Assembly (NCBI RefSeq): GCF_033473495.1
Contig: NC_088942.1
Coordinates: 2,356,001-2,420,000, forward strand
Direction of reading: 5' to 3'
Source of the DNA: Cercospora beticola
Lineage: Eukaryota > Ascomycota > Dothideomycetes > Mycosphaerellales > Mycosphaerellaceae
DNA length: 64,000 bases
Shown: positions 1-12,034 of the stretch, in pieces
Position numbering within the stretch: the stretch's first letter is position 1
Layout of the letters: each line of letters starts with the position of its first letter
The notes under the pieces: generated by a model
The model's database searches: none
Told to the model about the DNA's origin: nothing
Seen by the model: only the letters and a program-made list of their open reading frames with translations
Translations under genes and position numbers: made by a program

Positions 1-1
1 A

Positions 2-163
2 GCAGCGCAATCATACGACGATGCCTGGGAGCAGATTCTCACTGTACGAAGGGACTTGAGGAGCTTTCAGCAAGAGAAGCGGAAGGGAAGCACGACAGAA
101 CCGTGCGGGTCGAGGAAGCCACACCTTTGGCATTTGTACCAATACGCAGGCATATGGAACTGA
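2..163 (+). CDS. Possible 3' end of a gene entering from the left edge (partial)
   Basis: Reading from base 2 gives 53 codons and a TGA at 161-163. The peptide starts AAQSYDDAWEQILTVRRDLR, is charged and helix-like, and then becomes Trp/His-rich near its end. The other plus-strand frames close earlier or look less protein-like. No family is recognised and the start lies outside the window. It could equally be non-coding DNA downstream of IST1, so confidence is low. Confidence 0.25.
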   Translation, partial: AAQSYDDAWEQILTVRRDLRSFQQEKRKGSTTEPCGSRKPHLWHLYQYAGIWN

Positions 164-714
164 CGGGACGAAATTGACGAAGCCATGAACGAATGCCATG
201 GGCATATCCATATACCCCATCTTGTTTGACATTTATAGCAGCGTAGCTTGTACGATATATGTACATATGAGATTTTGATACATATTCTGTAAACATAAAT
301 CCGACCGAGAGACCTGAGTCGGTATCCACGAGATCCAGGGATCGAGCCGCTGGTGAGCCCTGGCCTGCGAGATGGAGCCGGGTATCATGAGGAGTGAAAC
401 CGAGCGCGCCGATGTTCGCACCGGCCCAGGGATGTCAAAGCTGGCGAGATGCCGACTTGCGCCCCCAAGCCGTTGTGCAGTGAACTGGCAGAGAGCTCAT
501 CCTTTGCAGTCAACCGCATTGATATTGCTGACGGTGGAGCACGTGATTGTCCTGGGCCATCATCTCGCCGTGGAGCAAGCTATAGATGCGCCAACCCAGG
601 TGCGCGATCGTCCTCGTAGGTGCGCTGGGAGTAGCCGTTCTGGCATTCGTAATGGTCGTGGTAGTCGTGAATCATATCGTTGAATTCGTAGTCTGGGTGG
701 GACTATTACTTTCG
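164..714. other. Intergenic stretch 3' of IST1
   Basis: About 550 bases between the possible left-edge gene and the IST1 stop codon. Short open frames occur on both strands but overlap each other and match nothing recognised. No tRNA, repeat or clear regulatory site is seen. Confidence 0.5.
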
Positions 715-1608
715 TCATCGTTTGAGCGATGCAAACCTCTTCTGCAGCTCGTCGATATCTGGAATCTTTCCGCCGGGTCCATTGTCTTTCTTGGCGCCAT
801 TCAGCTTATCCGTCATCTTCTTCGATGGCGTCAAATCGGGTGCCCCGGGCAAATTGACCTTTGGTCGTACGTTGTCCGTGCTGGGCGAAGGCGGCATGAC
901 TGAAACAGGGCTCTTCGGTCCCAGGTTCCGCGGGGGAGTTGCTTTGCTGAGCTCTTCCGTCGTGAGCGGCTCCGCAAGTGCCTTGACCTTCTGGCCGCCG
1001 GATGGATTGTCATCCTCGTCGTCATTGTCCTCTTCGTCGTCGGCCGCTTGCTCGGCCTCTCGTGCAGCTTTCGTGCCCGGTGGATAGTCTATCCCGTATG
1101 CGTCCGCAATGGCAGAGAGATATGCCTCCACGAGCTCCGGAGCGGGTGGCTCCACCCTCGTCTTTTTCAGCACCCGTTCTGGCACTTTGCCATCTTTGTT
1201 CTCCATTGCCTGTAACGTGAACTCTTTGCCATATTTTTCCGCCAACAGTTGCCGCACAATGCTCAGCTCCTTGACTCCATCAATCTTCGGCGCCGCATAG
1301 ATTATGCTCTTCACAGCCTCTTCCAGCCCGGGGTCGCACTCTTTCGCTTCCATAAGTCCAGCTCGTGCAGTGAGTAGCTCGCAATACAGCTCCATGACCT
1401 CGAGCAGTTCTGTATGCAGGTCGGAGCGGATGATGTTCTCGACGCGGATCTTCGCACTCTCGATCTTGCCCAGCTCCAGCAGCTGGGCCATTTCTCTGCG
1501 CTGCTGCTTCGCCAGAGCCGTATCCTTTTGCTGCACCATGCGAGTGCGTGCAATGCTCAACTTGAGCTGCACCTTGATCTTATTCACCAGCGTCGATGCA
1601 GGTGCCAT
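715..1608 (-). CDS. IST1: IST1-like regulator of ESCRT-III (Vps4 partner)
   Basis: Single-exon gene of 297 codons. The N-terminal half (about residues 5-175) is the Ist1/DUF292 helical domain, with the family signature of an Arg/Lys-rich first helix and the segment IESAKIRVENIIRSD followed by ELYCELLTARAGL. An acidic, low-complexity linker (runs of D and E) follows, then a Pro/Ser-rich stretch. The last ten residues, LQKRFASLKR, form a MIM1-type motif that binds the MIT domain of Vps4. Known role: Ist1 binds Did2/Vps4 and tunes ESCRT-III disassembly in endosomal sorting. I chose the ATG at 1608 because the domain starts there; an in-frame ATG at 1680 would add 24 residues with no family similarity. 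Its upstream region runs into RIP-mutated repeats within about 130 bp. Confidence 0.88.
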   Translation of the reverse strand: MAPASTLVNKIKVQLKLSIARTRMVQQKDTALAKQQRREMAQLLELGKIESAKIRVENIIRSDLHTELLEVMELYCELLTARAGLMEAKECDPGLEEAVKSIIYAAPKIDGVKELSIVRQLLAEKYGKEFTLQAMENKDGKVPERVLKKTRVEPPAPELVEAYLSAIADAYGIDYPPGTKAAREAEQAADDEEDNDDEDDNPSGGQKVKALAEPLTTEELSKATPPRNLGPKSPVSVMPPSPSTDNVRPKVNLPGAPDLTPSKKMTDKLNGAKKDNGPGGKIPDIDELQKRFASLKR

Positions 1609-1899
1609 GGCGATGGCTGTGTCGTGGTGTGTTGTTGAAGGTAGGAAGTTCGCAATGGAGATGCCTGCAGGTGGGGTCATGCACTTTGTGGATCTGGGTT
1701 ACGCCATGGTGGCTAACGTGTTTAATAAGCATATAAGCTAGATAGGCATATAAGCTAGTTCTATCTCGTATCTACTACTACTACTAAACGCGTTACTTAT
1801 TCTACTACCTTACGCGATAGTATCTTTAAACGAAGAAGCTATTTAGTATACTATTTATAGCTACTAATTAGGTCGTTTTCGAAGCGTATAACGCGCTAT

Positions 1900-2406
1900 A
1901 ACTATATATAGAGTCGATTATATAACGCTTAGCTAGAGGCTTAAAGGTACGGCTCTAAAGACTAGTTTACTTCTATTAAATAGAGCTCTTACTCTAATTA
2001 AAGAGAAGGTAGTTTATTAGAAGATTCTAGACCTAGATTCGTATAGTTACTTACTAATATAAGCTATAATTAGAAGCTAGGCCTTCTTAATAACTAAGAT
2101 ATAGAATAAATAAAAAGTTAGCTAAAGATAGGCTTATAACTTTATTAAGTATTATATAGGCTTAGAAATATAGTTATTACGAAAGCTATTAAACTAGAGA
2201 GCTAAGAATAAGGATCTAGAGGTTATTATAGAGTAGTTTAAGCTCGTTTAAAACGTAAAAACCTACTATAGAATTATAGAGTATAATATATATAACTTTA
2301 ATAAGAGCGAATATAGGCTTAGATACTATTAGAATACTATAGTTATTACTACTACTAAGCGGAAGTAGCGATCTAAGGCCTTAGTTTCTAATTTAATATA
2401 GTAGTA
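1900..2406 (+). pseudogene. Relic of a pogo/Fot1-type DDE transposase
   Basis: Read through RIP stops, the plus strand gives a chain like that of Fot1/pogo transposases: a segment rich in E-V-I-I-E-(stop)-F-K-L-V at about 2218-2250, then IYNFNKSE at about 2285-2305 where the family has the first catalytic Asp in a YNFDETG-like motif, then ITTTKRK at about 2345-2366. The Asp has become Asn and Gly has been lost, as expected from RIP. The similarity ends where the Copia LTR begins at 2407, so the Copia element may have interrupted it. No terminal inverted repeats were found. The family assignment rests on motif order only. Confidence 0.5.
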
Positions 2407-2636
2407 TATTAGAAAGTATAGTCTAGTTAAATATTCTAAAAGATACTTTAGAAATTAGAATTAGGTAATATAGGTTATATAATACTAGATTATATAACTT
2501 AGCTAATACCTATCTTAGAAGTAAGATATAACTTATAACTAACTAATATAATTAACTTAGTTAGTTCCTACTTATTATTTCTACTTCTACTATACTATAC
2601 CTATCCGATAAGTGCCTACGAGAATATAATTTAATA
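2407..2636 (+). repeat. 5' LTR of the old Copia element
   Basis: 230 bp, closely matching 8299-8528. It begins tattagaaag, which is what RIP makes of a TGTTAGAAAG terminus, and ends ttaata, consistent with an original end in CA. The primer-binding site follows directly. Confidence 0.85.
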
Positions 2637-2648
2637 GGTTATAAGCCT
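2637..2648 (+). other. Primer-binding site, half-tRNA-iMet type (old Copia)
   Basis: ggttataagcct directly after the 5' LTR. The complement of the initiator tRNA-Met anticodon arm would read GGTTATGAGCCC; the site differs by a G to A change in a TpG context, as RIP makes, and a C to T at the end. Known: copia-type elements prime from an internal fragment of tRNA-iMet. Confidence 0.7.
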
Positions 2649-5600
2649 AAGTTTATAGAGAGGCTCTAAGTAGTAAGAGTTAGCCTTCTTATCTTTAAAG
2701 TAATATATATTACTTCTTATAGGACCTATAGTATTAATTAGATAGAGAAGTAGAAAAAGAGTATAAGAGAAACTAGAAGTATATCCTATCTATACTACTT
2801 TAAAGCTTTAGAAGATTCTAGTTATAAGCTAGAAGTCTCTAAAAAGTAAGTAAAATAGAGAAAAGCCTAGTAAGATATACTCTACTTTAAAAGAGAGGTA
2901 TACTAAAAGAGTATAAAGAGGAAAGAATTAGCTTTAGACTATAGTATTTAAGTAGATAAGACTAGGCCTAAGTACTAAGTACTACTAATATTTTAGAACT
3001 AGCTAGTAGTACTCTTCTAAGAAAGTAGATCTTTTAGAAGTTCTCTACTTAAAAACTTAACTAACTTCTATAAAAGAGAAGAGGTCTTAAATATCTTAGC
3101 TAAAAGAGAAAAGTCTTAGTAACTAGAGAAAGTAGAAATCTAGAAGCTACTAATTAGATTAAAAGAGCTTATATTTCTAGAGTTTAGATTTATTTATTTA
3201 ATCTTATAGAAATAGATTTAATAAGTAAATTAGATAGAAGGAGAATACTAATTCTAATAAGAAAGAACTAGAGACTATAATTTAAGCTATAGAAGAATAT
3301 ACTTAGAGAAAAAGAAATCTTCTAGATAATCTTAGACTTAAAGGGATTATTAGTACTTACTCTAGCTAAAGCTAAAGTATCTAAAGCTTTATTAAGTAAA
3401 AGGAAAGGTACTATATTTTTAGAGTTTAGCCTAAAATAGTAGAAGGATAATATAAAGATAATCTATATTCTAATAGAAAGTCTTTATATAGATAACTAAA
3501 ATAAAGTAATAGATAAGATAAAAGTATATAATATCTAGATAAAGCTATATAGGAAATATAGTAAAGTCTAATAAGTATATATAATAGCTATTATCTAAGA
3601 ATTTATAATCTTTAAAATAGAACTAAAGGATATAATTAGGAAATTATAGATCTACTTTAGTAATCTTAGAAAAAGGATTATAGAGATTAACTAAAGAGAG
3701 TTATACTATAAAACTTCTAATATAAAGATTAAGTATCTACTCTTTATACTTTTAGCTAAGTATAAAAGTATAAAGTAGACTATCTAAGCTTAGAAGAACT
3801 TAGACTCTAAAGAAATTCTCTAACTTCTTAAAATAGAGAAGTTAATATAGTATAGATACTAGTTATAAGAAAGAGTAATATTTACTAAAAGTAGAGAGAT
3901 CTAAAGTATAAAGCTAAAATACTATTTCTATAAAAAGAAGTATTTTAGAAGTATTACTAAGTATTTATATTTTAATAAAGCTAAGAGATCTATTAACTTA
4001 AAATAGGCTAATAGAGTAGAAAAGAGAAGATTACTACTTATAGAAAGTACTTTTAGAAGAAGATTTTTACTAGATAGAGAAGTATTAAAAGAAATAGTAA
4101 AGAAACTTAACTTAAAAGTCTAATCTCTTAAGAAGAGATAAACTTTAAGAAAGTTTTCTAAGAAAGTATATACTACTTAAGAAGATATAGAGCCTTCTAT
4201 AGTATCTAAAGTATCTTAATTCCTATTAGAGGATAATAATATTAATAAAGTTATATACTTAACTATAGAAGTAAAAGGTAAGTATATACTATTAATATAG
4301 CTACTTAACTCCTATACTTTATTATATATAACTAACTAAGAATTACTTTTTAGAGAACTAAAACCTCTTTAGAGGAAAAAGTAGATTAAGGTTAGAGGTA
4401 GCTATCTAATAGCTATATATATAGGAAATATAGTAATAGATAGAAAAAGAGGAAAATAGATTATTCTTAAGAATATTCTCTTTATACCTAGTCTAGAAGT
4501 AAATCTTGTTTCTTAGAGCTAATTTAGCTAGTAGTATAGTATTTAACTACTAAAATTTATACTTATTTTATTATCTAGGAAACTAGTTATCTAGATAAAA
4601 CTATTAGAAGAAGTACTATTTATTAAGGAGATTAATAATATATTATAGAAGCTTATAATATTATACTTTAATTAAAAATAAGAGAATAAAGCCTATACCT
4701 TTAAAGCCTAAGAAAAGACCTAAGAATAGTAAGAGCTTTAGTATAGAAGACTTATATATTTTAGAGAGAGTTTTCTTAGAAACCTATATAAAGTATTTAA
4801 CTTAAAAGCTTAGATTCCTATTCTAAAGGAATACTAACCTTATAGAGTATATTCCTTAGTAAAAATAAAGAAATATAGAGAGAAAGAAACTAAAAGAAAA
4901 CTCTAAAGGTTATCTCTAGTTTCTATTAATATCTATAGTCTTTTACCTATCTTAAGATTAGGATATAAATAGTAGCTTAAGATTATTAATAACTTCTTAA
5001 AAAAGAAATAGACTTTTCTAATAAAGTCTAGAGAAAATATACTAAGTATTCTTAGAAACTAGAAAGTAAAAGCTAAGCTATAACTAGGAAATTCTCTCTA
5101 GATTATAAGAAGTAATAGAGTAAGAGAGCTTCTTACTATACTAAAGTAGTAGAAGAAAGAATATAGAATTTCCTTCTATATAACTAAAGTATATAACTCT
5201 ATTTAGAATAGAGTAGTTAAGAGGTTAATCTAAAGACTATATAAGAGTAATACTAGAAGATATCTATATACTTATTAAATTCTAGCTAGAAGCCTTAGTA
5301 GCCTATATAGTTATTAGAAATTCCTTTCCTAATAGCCTAGAAATTAATAGATTTAAAGTATTACCTAAGAAAGTCTTTTTAGGTATTTAACTCTTAGTAT
5401 TATACTTTAGAGTTTAGAGTTATAAAGTAGTAGTCTATATAGATCCTAAGTCCTAGCTAATAGAGATAAGATTAGATAAACTAATAAATAGAAGTAAAGA
5501 TACTATATTTATTAGGTATATTCCTAATACTACTAAAATATAGCTCTTCTAGGAGCCTAATATAAGAGCTATTAAAGCCTATAATACTACTACTTAGTTT

Positions 5601-8298
5601 AAGTATAAGAAAGGAGAAGATATAGAGCTAAATATTCCTAAGCTTAATTAAGTAAGTAGTATATCTATTAGAAACCTAGTTAGTAGACCTCTAAAGAAGC
5701 TAATAGTAGTTATACTTTCTATAGCTACTATATCTATAGCTATAGTAACTAAACCTATAGGTTCTAGCTAAATACTCTTTATATAATTACTACTTCTACT
5801 AAAAAATAAGAAGGAGTACTAGAGAATAGAGAATCTAGAAGAAAAAAACTCTAGAGAACTATAACTCTAGTAGAAGAAAAGTAGAACTACTAAACTACTT
5901 AAGCTAAGCTAGAAAGTTAATAGATAAGCTAGTCCTAGTACTAGTAGGAGACTATATTCTAAAGTAAAAGGATTAAATATTATATAGTAGAACCTATAAG
6001 AAAATAGAGATTAGAAGGAGAACTAAAACTAAACTTATAGCTAGAAAAGAAGAAAATCTATTTTAGATAAAGAACTAGGCCTAAAGCTAAAAGCTTATAG
6101 TATAGTAATAAGATAAGTACTTTAGAAGAGATAGAGAGAATATAAATAGAAGGAGGAGTTTAGTACTAAGTATTATAAAGTATTCCTAAGCTAAGTCTAA
6201 GGCTAAGAATAGAAGTAGATTTAGGAAGCTCTATTAGAAGTTTAGGAGTCTATATTTATAGTAATTACTCTTTAAGTCTCTATATAGAGATAAGAGGTAC
6301 CTATTCTAAAGTTCTATAAAAAGGCAATTTAGAATCCTAAATAGAAATATATATAAAAGAATATAGTCTAAAAGGAACTAACTATATTAAGAAGTAATAA
6401 TACCTAGATAAAGGTTATTCTACTTAAAGGAGCAAACCTTATTATATCTAAGTAGATATTTAATATAAAGAGATTAATTAGTAGAGCTATTAAGAAGTTT
6501 AAAGTAAGACTAGTTATAAGAGGTTTCTTTTAGAAGTTTAGAGTTAATTTCTAAGAGACCTTTATACTAATAGTTAAATATAATACTTTAAGAGTATTTA
6601 TAGCTATAGTTTATAAGAAGGATCTAGAACTCTACTAAGTAGATATAAATAATATATTTACTAAGAGTAAACTTTAAGAAGAAATTTTTATAATACTACT
6701 ACTAGGAGTTAAGATTCTACCTAATATAGTCCTATAAATCCTAAGAAGCTTATATAGACTAAAGTAAGTAGTAAGAAACTAGAATAAACTCTATATCTTA
6801 AAGTTAAAATAGATTAGGTTTATATAATTAGAAGTAGACCTATACCTTCTTATCTACTAGGAAAGGAATATTCTAATCCTAACTTATATAGATAATATTC
6901 TAATTATAGTACTAAAGCTAGAAGATATACTTTAGTTTAAGGAATAGCTAGGCAAGGTATTTAAGATTAAAGATCTTAGAGAACTAGAGAAAATTCTTAG
7001 GATAAGGTTAATAAGAGATAGATAAGCTAGAACTTTAAAGCTTAATTAAGAATACTTTATCTAGGAGAACTTTATAAAGCTAGGAATAACTAAGAAGATA
7101 GCTAACCTAACTCTCTTACTAATAGATAGTTATAATAGCCTAAAACTAATAGGCTTATATAATAAGAAAAGGAATAAGATAGAGTACTAGAGCTAAACTA
7201 GTATCTAGATATAGCTTATAGTTATAATAAGACTAGATATTGCTTTCTCTTTTAGAAAGTTAAGCTTATATATCTTAGATCTAACTAAGAGGTATATATA
7301 AGCTTTAAAGAAACTAGCAAGATACCTAAAGTTATTCTAAAACTTAGAACTAATATTTAGAAGAAATAGAGGAAGCCTAATAGGATATTTAGACTCTAAC
7401 TATATAATAGACAAAGTAGATAGAGTCTTAATTCTTAGAAGTATCTTCTTCCTTTATAGAGCTCTAGTTTCTTAAATAAGTAGGAAGTAAAAGTCTATTA
7501 TAATATTAATAATAAAAGCTAAGTATATAGCTATAAATATATATATAAAGTAATCTTAGTTCCTAGTAGTACTCTTAAAGGAGATAGACTATATAGAGTT
7601 AGTAGGAGAATATCTATTCTAACTAACTATAAAAGTATATCCTAATATAGTAAGAGAACTAAGGCTAGTATAAATTATAGAAGATAATTAGGTAGCTTTA
7701 ATTCTTATTAAAGATATATATACCTATAAGAGATCTAAATATATTAATATTATATATAACTATATTAGATATCTCTAGTAGTAGAGGAAGATTATAGTAG
7801 AATATATTCTAATAAAAGAGATAGTTACTAATAGCCTAACTAAACTAAAGAATAGGCTATAGTTTTAGGAGTTTATAAGATAACTCTAGCTTATATAGAG
7901 AAAGGCAAAAGATTTATACTCTAACTATAGATTAAACTCTAGACCTTAGGATAATTAATAAAAGATATATACTATAGTATTAGAGATATTACGGGATATA
8001 TAAAACTAAGCCTAGGAGTTATACTATAGGAGAAGTAGCTTACTATATATAATAAGTAATTAGGATCTAGGAATCTATATATAGTCTAAAAAGGAAAAGC
8101 CTAGAGGAGAAATAAAAGGTATATACTCTAGTAATAACGTTACTATAGGATATATAATACTAGGCTAAGGAGTTAAACTAAAATAGATTAGGTATATAGC
8201 TCTAACTATATAACTATAGCACCTAATAACTTATTATAATTTAGAGATAGATTTAAATATAGGAATATAGGTAGAAGACTATCTAGCCTAAGTAGAAG

Positions 8299-8528
8299 TA
8301 TTAGAAAGTATAGTCTAGTTAGATATTCTAAGAGATACTTTAGAGATTAGAGTTAGGTAATATAGGTTATATAATACTAGGTTATATAACCTAGCTAATA
8401 CCTATCTTAGGAGTAAAATATAACTTATAACTAACTAATATAATTAACTCGGTTAGTTCCTACTTATTATCTCTACTTCTACTATATTATATCTATCTAA
8501 CGAGTACCTACGAGAATATAATTTAATA
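8299..8528 (+). repeat. 3' LTR of the old Copia element
   Basis: 230 bp, aligned end to end with 2407-2636 with scattered transition differences. Both copies carry the same RIP signature, so they were mutated after insertion. Confidence 0.85.
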
Positions 8529-10261
8529 GATAATATTATATAGGAACTAGTAGAACTAAGACTAAGTATATCCTATAAGTAATACGCCTAGGTATTTATT
8601 ATACTATATCTCTTACGCTTCGCCTACGAGGTATATAATACCTATAATTACTTTATAGTAATCCGTTATAAACTTCCTAGGCGTAGCTATAAAGTTAACC
8701 TTAAGAGTATAAATAAATTCGTATACTTCCTTTATAGTTTCTTCTTTAAAGAGCTTTAGTATACGTAGCTTAATAGACTTATACGAGCTATACTTATCGC
8801 CTTTAGAGCGTACGCTACTAGTATAGCTTATAGCTATACTACCTCGCTAAGGTACTAGCTATCCGAGACCTAGTATTATTATACTTAGCTATATTAGTAA
8901 TTCGACTACTTATACTTCTCTTAGTAAGCGTTTGTTCTTAGCTTCGAGAGTATAGATTTCTAGCTATTTATATAACGCGTCGTTCTTAGCTTAGAGGCGC
9001 CTACGTATTATATATATATTATTAGCGTTCTCTATATTATCTATATCTTTATTTTATTCCTTTTTAGCTTATACTATTCCGGATTCTAATATCTCTTCGA
9101 TATAGCCTAATAGCTATCTATTATTTAGTACGTCGTCGTTATAGTTACTCTACTAGGCGGATATATTTTACGTAAGTATATTAGGCCTTAATAGATTACT
9201 ACTCTCGATAAAGTAGAAGAATTATAATTATAAGAGTAGAATATAGTAATATATTAAGCGCTCCTAGAATCCTCTTCTAGAGATATTAAGAATAATTCTT
9301 ACCTTTCGATTATATATATTCTATATACTTTTAACCTACGCTAAGTATAAGTAGTACTAGCTATTATACCTTAACGTCTAATAAACTATACTTCTCGAGC
9401 TATATACTTCTAGCTCTTATAGCTCTATAATTATATATATAAAGAGCTTAAGACTACTATTAATAATATTTATACTAAAAATATCTCGAGTAGTATAGCT
9501 ATATATAATAGTAATATTTGCTCGATATAGAGTAGAAATATAGATACTTTAGAAAGTAATCTCTTTACTCTATATATAACTATAGATCGCCTCTTATCTT
9601 AGAAGAATAGCTATACTAATAATACTTTCTATAAATAATCTAATAGATACTATAAGTCTACTCTAACTCTAGGCCTAGAGTATCTACCTATATCTATTCC
9701 TAATTTCCTTCGCTATCTAGCCTCTATAAGCTAGATCTTATACTATACTCTCGATATTTCTATATTAGATATCGATATATTTACTTAGAGGCCTTCTAGT
9801 AACTTCGACGATATTATTAATAGCTAGGTCGGTCTATCTCTACTATACTTAAAATATAGAAGTATAGTCTATATAATATTAAATCGCTCGCTTATATTTA
9901 ATACTATTTATCTACTAATAGAGAGTACTATAATAATAGAGAGAATAATAATATACTAGCTATATATAATATAGACCTAATCTCTATTTTAGACCTATTC
10001 TATAAGTCTATCGATCGTATTATATAGAGTATTAATAAGTATAATTATAATAGAGCTCTACTTTATATAGAAATAATAGAGAATAGTTTATCTAGTAATA
10101 AGTAGTAAAATATTACTAATATTTTTTAGTTACTTCTATAATATATAAAGCTATAGTAGTACTAGAAGCGAAGATTATAACTATATATTCTAGAATCGAA
10201 ATATTAAGAGGTATACTTAATTAATAATTATAAATAATATTCTACTAGAAAAGGTAATATT
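8529..10261. repeat. RIP-mutated repeat of uncertain type, gag-like frame on the minus strand
   Basis: About 1.7 kb between the old Copia and the stacked LTRs. Read on the minus strand through stops, about 8570-9100 gives a Lys/Glu-rich helical segment with LKLFKEETIKEVYEFILTLK, which has the feel of a retrotransposon Gag but matches no family I can name firmly. The rest, 9100-10261, contains no motif I recognise. CpG is kept and CpA/TpG are almost gone. Confidence 0.35.
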
Positions 10262-11552
10262 TCTTAGAAGAGTAAGCTTTCTTAGAAGAGTATTTTAGAA
10301 GAGTAAGCTTAGCTTATCCTAGACTCTATTTCCTAATTAGGTAGTTAGATAAGAGGGTACTATATAAACTACCCTTTTAGGGTATTAGGTTACGATTACG
10401 TAACACTACCTAATAGTTACGTAATATTACCTAATAGTTACGTAACCTAACCTAATACCTTCCTAATTCGGAAGGTAACTAGAGGGACCTCTATCTAACT
10501 ACCCTTTTAGGCTAGAAGGTTCTAGAAACCTCTAGGGCGACTACGTAAGTAGTAGACTAGAAGTTTCTACTAGTATCCTTCTAGAGTAGCTTCTAGAAAC
10601 CGAGGGAACCTCGTAGAATATCGATTATAAATCGATATTCTATAGTATTCTAAGCTATTCTACGAGGCCCTATTCTTAGTATTACTAGTCCTAGAGTTGC
10701 CTAGTACTCGTACGCGATTGCGCGTACGTAGAACCTTCTAGTACGTAGTAATAGAGTATATAAGAAGGCCTATAGCGCGTAGTATAGTCGACTAAGCAAG
10801 TAAGGAAAGCTTTCTACTCTTTTACTCTTACTCTCTTACTACTACTCTCTACCTACCTACGACGTCTATACTTCCTCTAGCACTTCCGCTATACTTAGAT
10901 TACGATTCTGCTAATCTAAAAAGCTTAGCTTATCCTAGAGACTCTATTTCCTAATTAGGCAGGTAGATAGAGAGTACTCTATAAACTACTCTTTTAGAGT
11001 ATTAGGTTACGATTATGTAACTAGTACCTAACACTCTTTAGGGGGTTACGTAACTACTACCTAATACCCCCTAAGTTACGTAACCTAACCTAATACCTTC
11101 CTAATATAGAAGGTAACCGGAGATGCCTCTGTCTAACTACTCTTTTCGGCTAGGAGGTTCTAGAAACCTCTAGGGCGACTACGTAAGCAGTAGACTAGAA
11201 GTTTCTATTAATATCCTTCTAGACTAGCTTCTAGAAGTCTAAGGAACCTCGTAGAATATCGATTTCTAATCGATGTTCTATAGTATTCTAAGCTATTCTA
11301 TAAGGTCCTATCTTTAGTATTACTAGTCCTAGAGTTGCCTAGTGCTAGTACGCGATTACGCGTACGTAGAACCTTCTAGTACGCGGTAATAGAGTATATA
11401 AGAAGGCCTATAGCGCGTAGTATAGTCGACTAAGCAAGTAAGGAAAGCTTTCTACTCTTTACTCTTACTACTCTACTCTCTGCCTACCTACGACCGTCTG
11501 TGCTTCCTCTAGCACTATACTCCCGCTATTCTACGATTCTGCTAATCTAAAA
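10262..11552 (+). repeat. Stacked LTRs of the younger Copia family
   Basis: The LTR start occurs three times in 32 bp: 10262-10279 (first 18 bp), 10280-10292 (first 13 bp) and then a whole LTR, 10293-10921. A second LTR, 10922-11552, follows and begins at position 14 of the LTR. The 13-bp piece 10280-10292 is exactly what that second LTR lacks, so the 629-bp LTR appears to sit inside the second one near its 5' end. No 5-bp duplication is seen at the junctions. Confidence 0.75.
10396..10445. promoter_or_regulatory. Three TTACGTAA palindromes at 21-bp spacing in the LTR
   Basis: Perfect TTACGTAA sites lie at 10396-10403, 10417-10424 and 10438-10445. The spacer reads roughly YAYTACCTAATAG each time. 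The sister LTR at 12035-12663 keeps TCACGTAA (12511), TTACGTAA (12532) and TCACGTGA (12553) at the same 21-bp spacing. This suggests the ancestral units were CACGTG E-boxes in the LTR promoter, changed by RIP to TACGTA. Confidence 0.5.
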
Positions 11553-12034
11553 GGTTATAAGCCCGGCCTGCTTATAGCCTAGAAGACGCACGGACCGACT
11601 CTAGAAAAAGCACGAGCACTTTTTCTAGAAAACGAGATACCTCGATTTCGAACGACTACATCTCGCTTGTTTCTTAACAGATTTCTACGATTTTGACGCC
11701 TACGGAAAGCCCTTTACCTCCTCGACGATTCTACCGAACGAGAATACCCGTACCTACTAGTACTGGAGAGCACGTGGCCCGCAAAGTCCCTGCTGCCTCT
11801 TGCCTAAGAAACTAGGATAAACAAGAGTACTAGGAGTTAGAAAAACCGTTATACTAGCCGGACCTCCTAGCAAGCGGTATACTAAAGGGTATAGACGGCG
11901 AAGGCTGAACTTAAGGGGTAACTAAGAAAGTAAGCTGCTAGCCGTACTATTCTCTCTAGAGAAAACAACGAATTTTGGCCGAAAAACAAAATGTCTCTAA
12001 GCGATAAATCCTTTACGTTTGCGCGCCTAAAGGG
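11553..12034 (+). mobile_element. Truncated Copia fragment: PBS, leader and first gag codons
   Basis: Begins with the primer-binding site ggttataagccc (11553-11564), continues with an untranslated leader that matches 17358-17783 in reverse, and reaches a gag ATG at 11991 followed by SLSDKSFTFARLK. It stops after about 14.7 codons, where the end of an inverted LTR begins at 12035. This is the least RIP-mutated part of the island, with several CA and TG dinucleotides left. The rest of this plus-strand element is missing on the far side of the minus-strand insertion. Confidence 0.75.

Larger units (their letters stand above)
2407..8528 (+). mobile_element. Old Ty1/Copia LTR retrotransposon, heavily RIP-mutated
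   Basis: Two direct 230-bp LTRs bound a 5.66-kb interior. In plus orientation the interior shows Copia order: a protease-like site near 4297-4340 (family D-S-G now N-S-Y), an integrase-like stretch around 5100-5350, reverse transcriptase with SLYRLK at about 6750 and YIDN near 6880-6895 (family YVDD), and RNase H-like sequence about 7240-7860. Every frame is broken by TAG/TAA, so the element is dead. The five bases on either side (tagta left, gataa right) do not match as a target-site duplication. Confidence 0.85.

Noticed and set aside
722..1741. Plus-strand open frames across the IST1 region (for example 722-1087 and 1304-1741)
   Set aside because: They are antisense to a frame with a clear Ist1 domain and give Ser-rich, low-complexity products.
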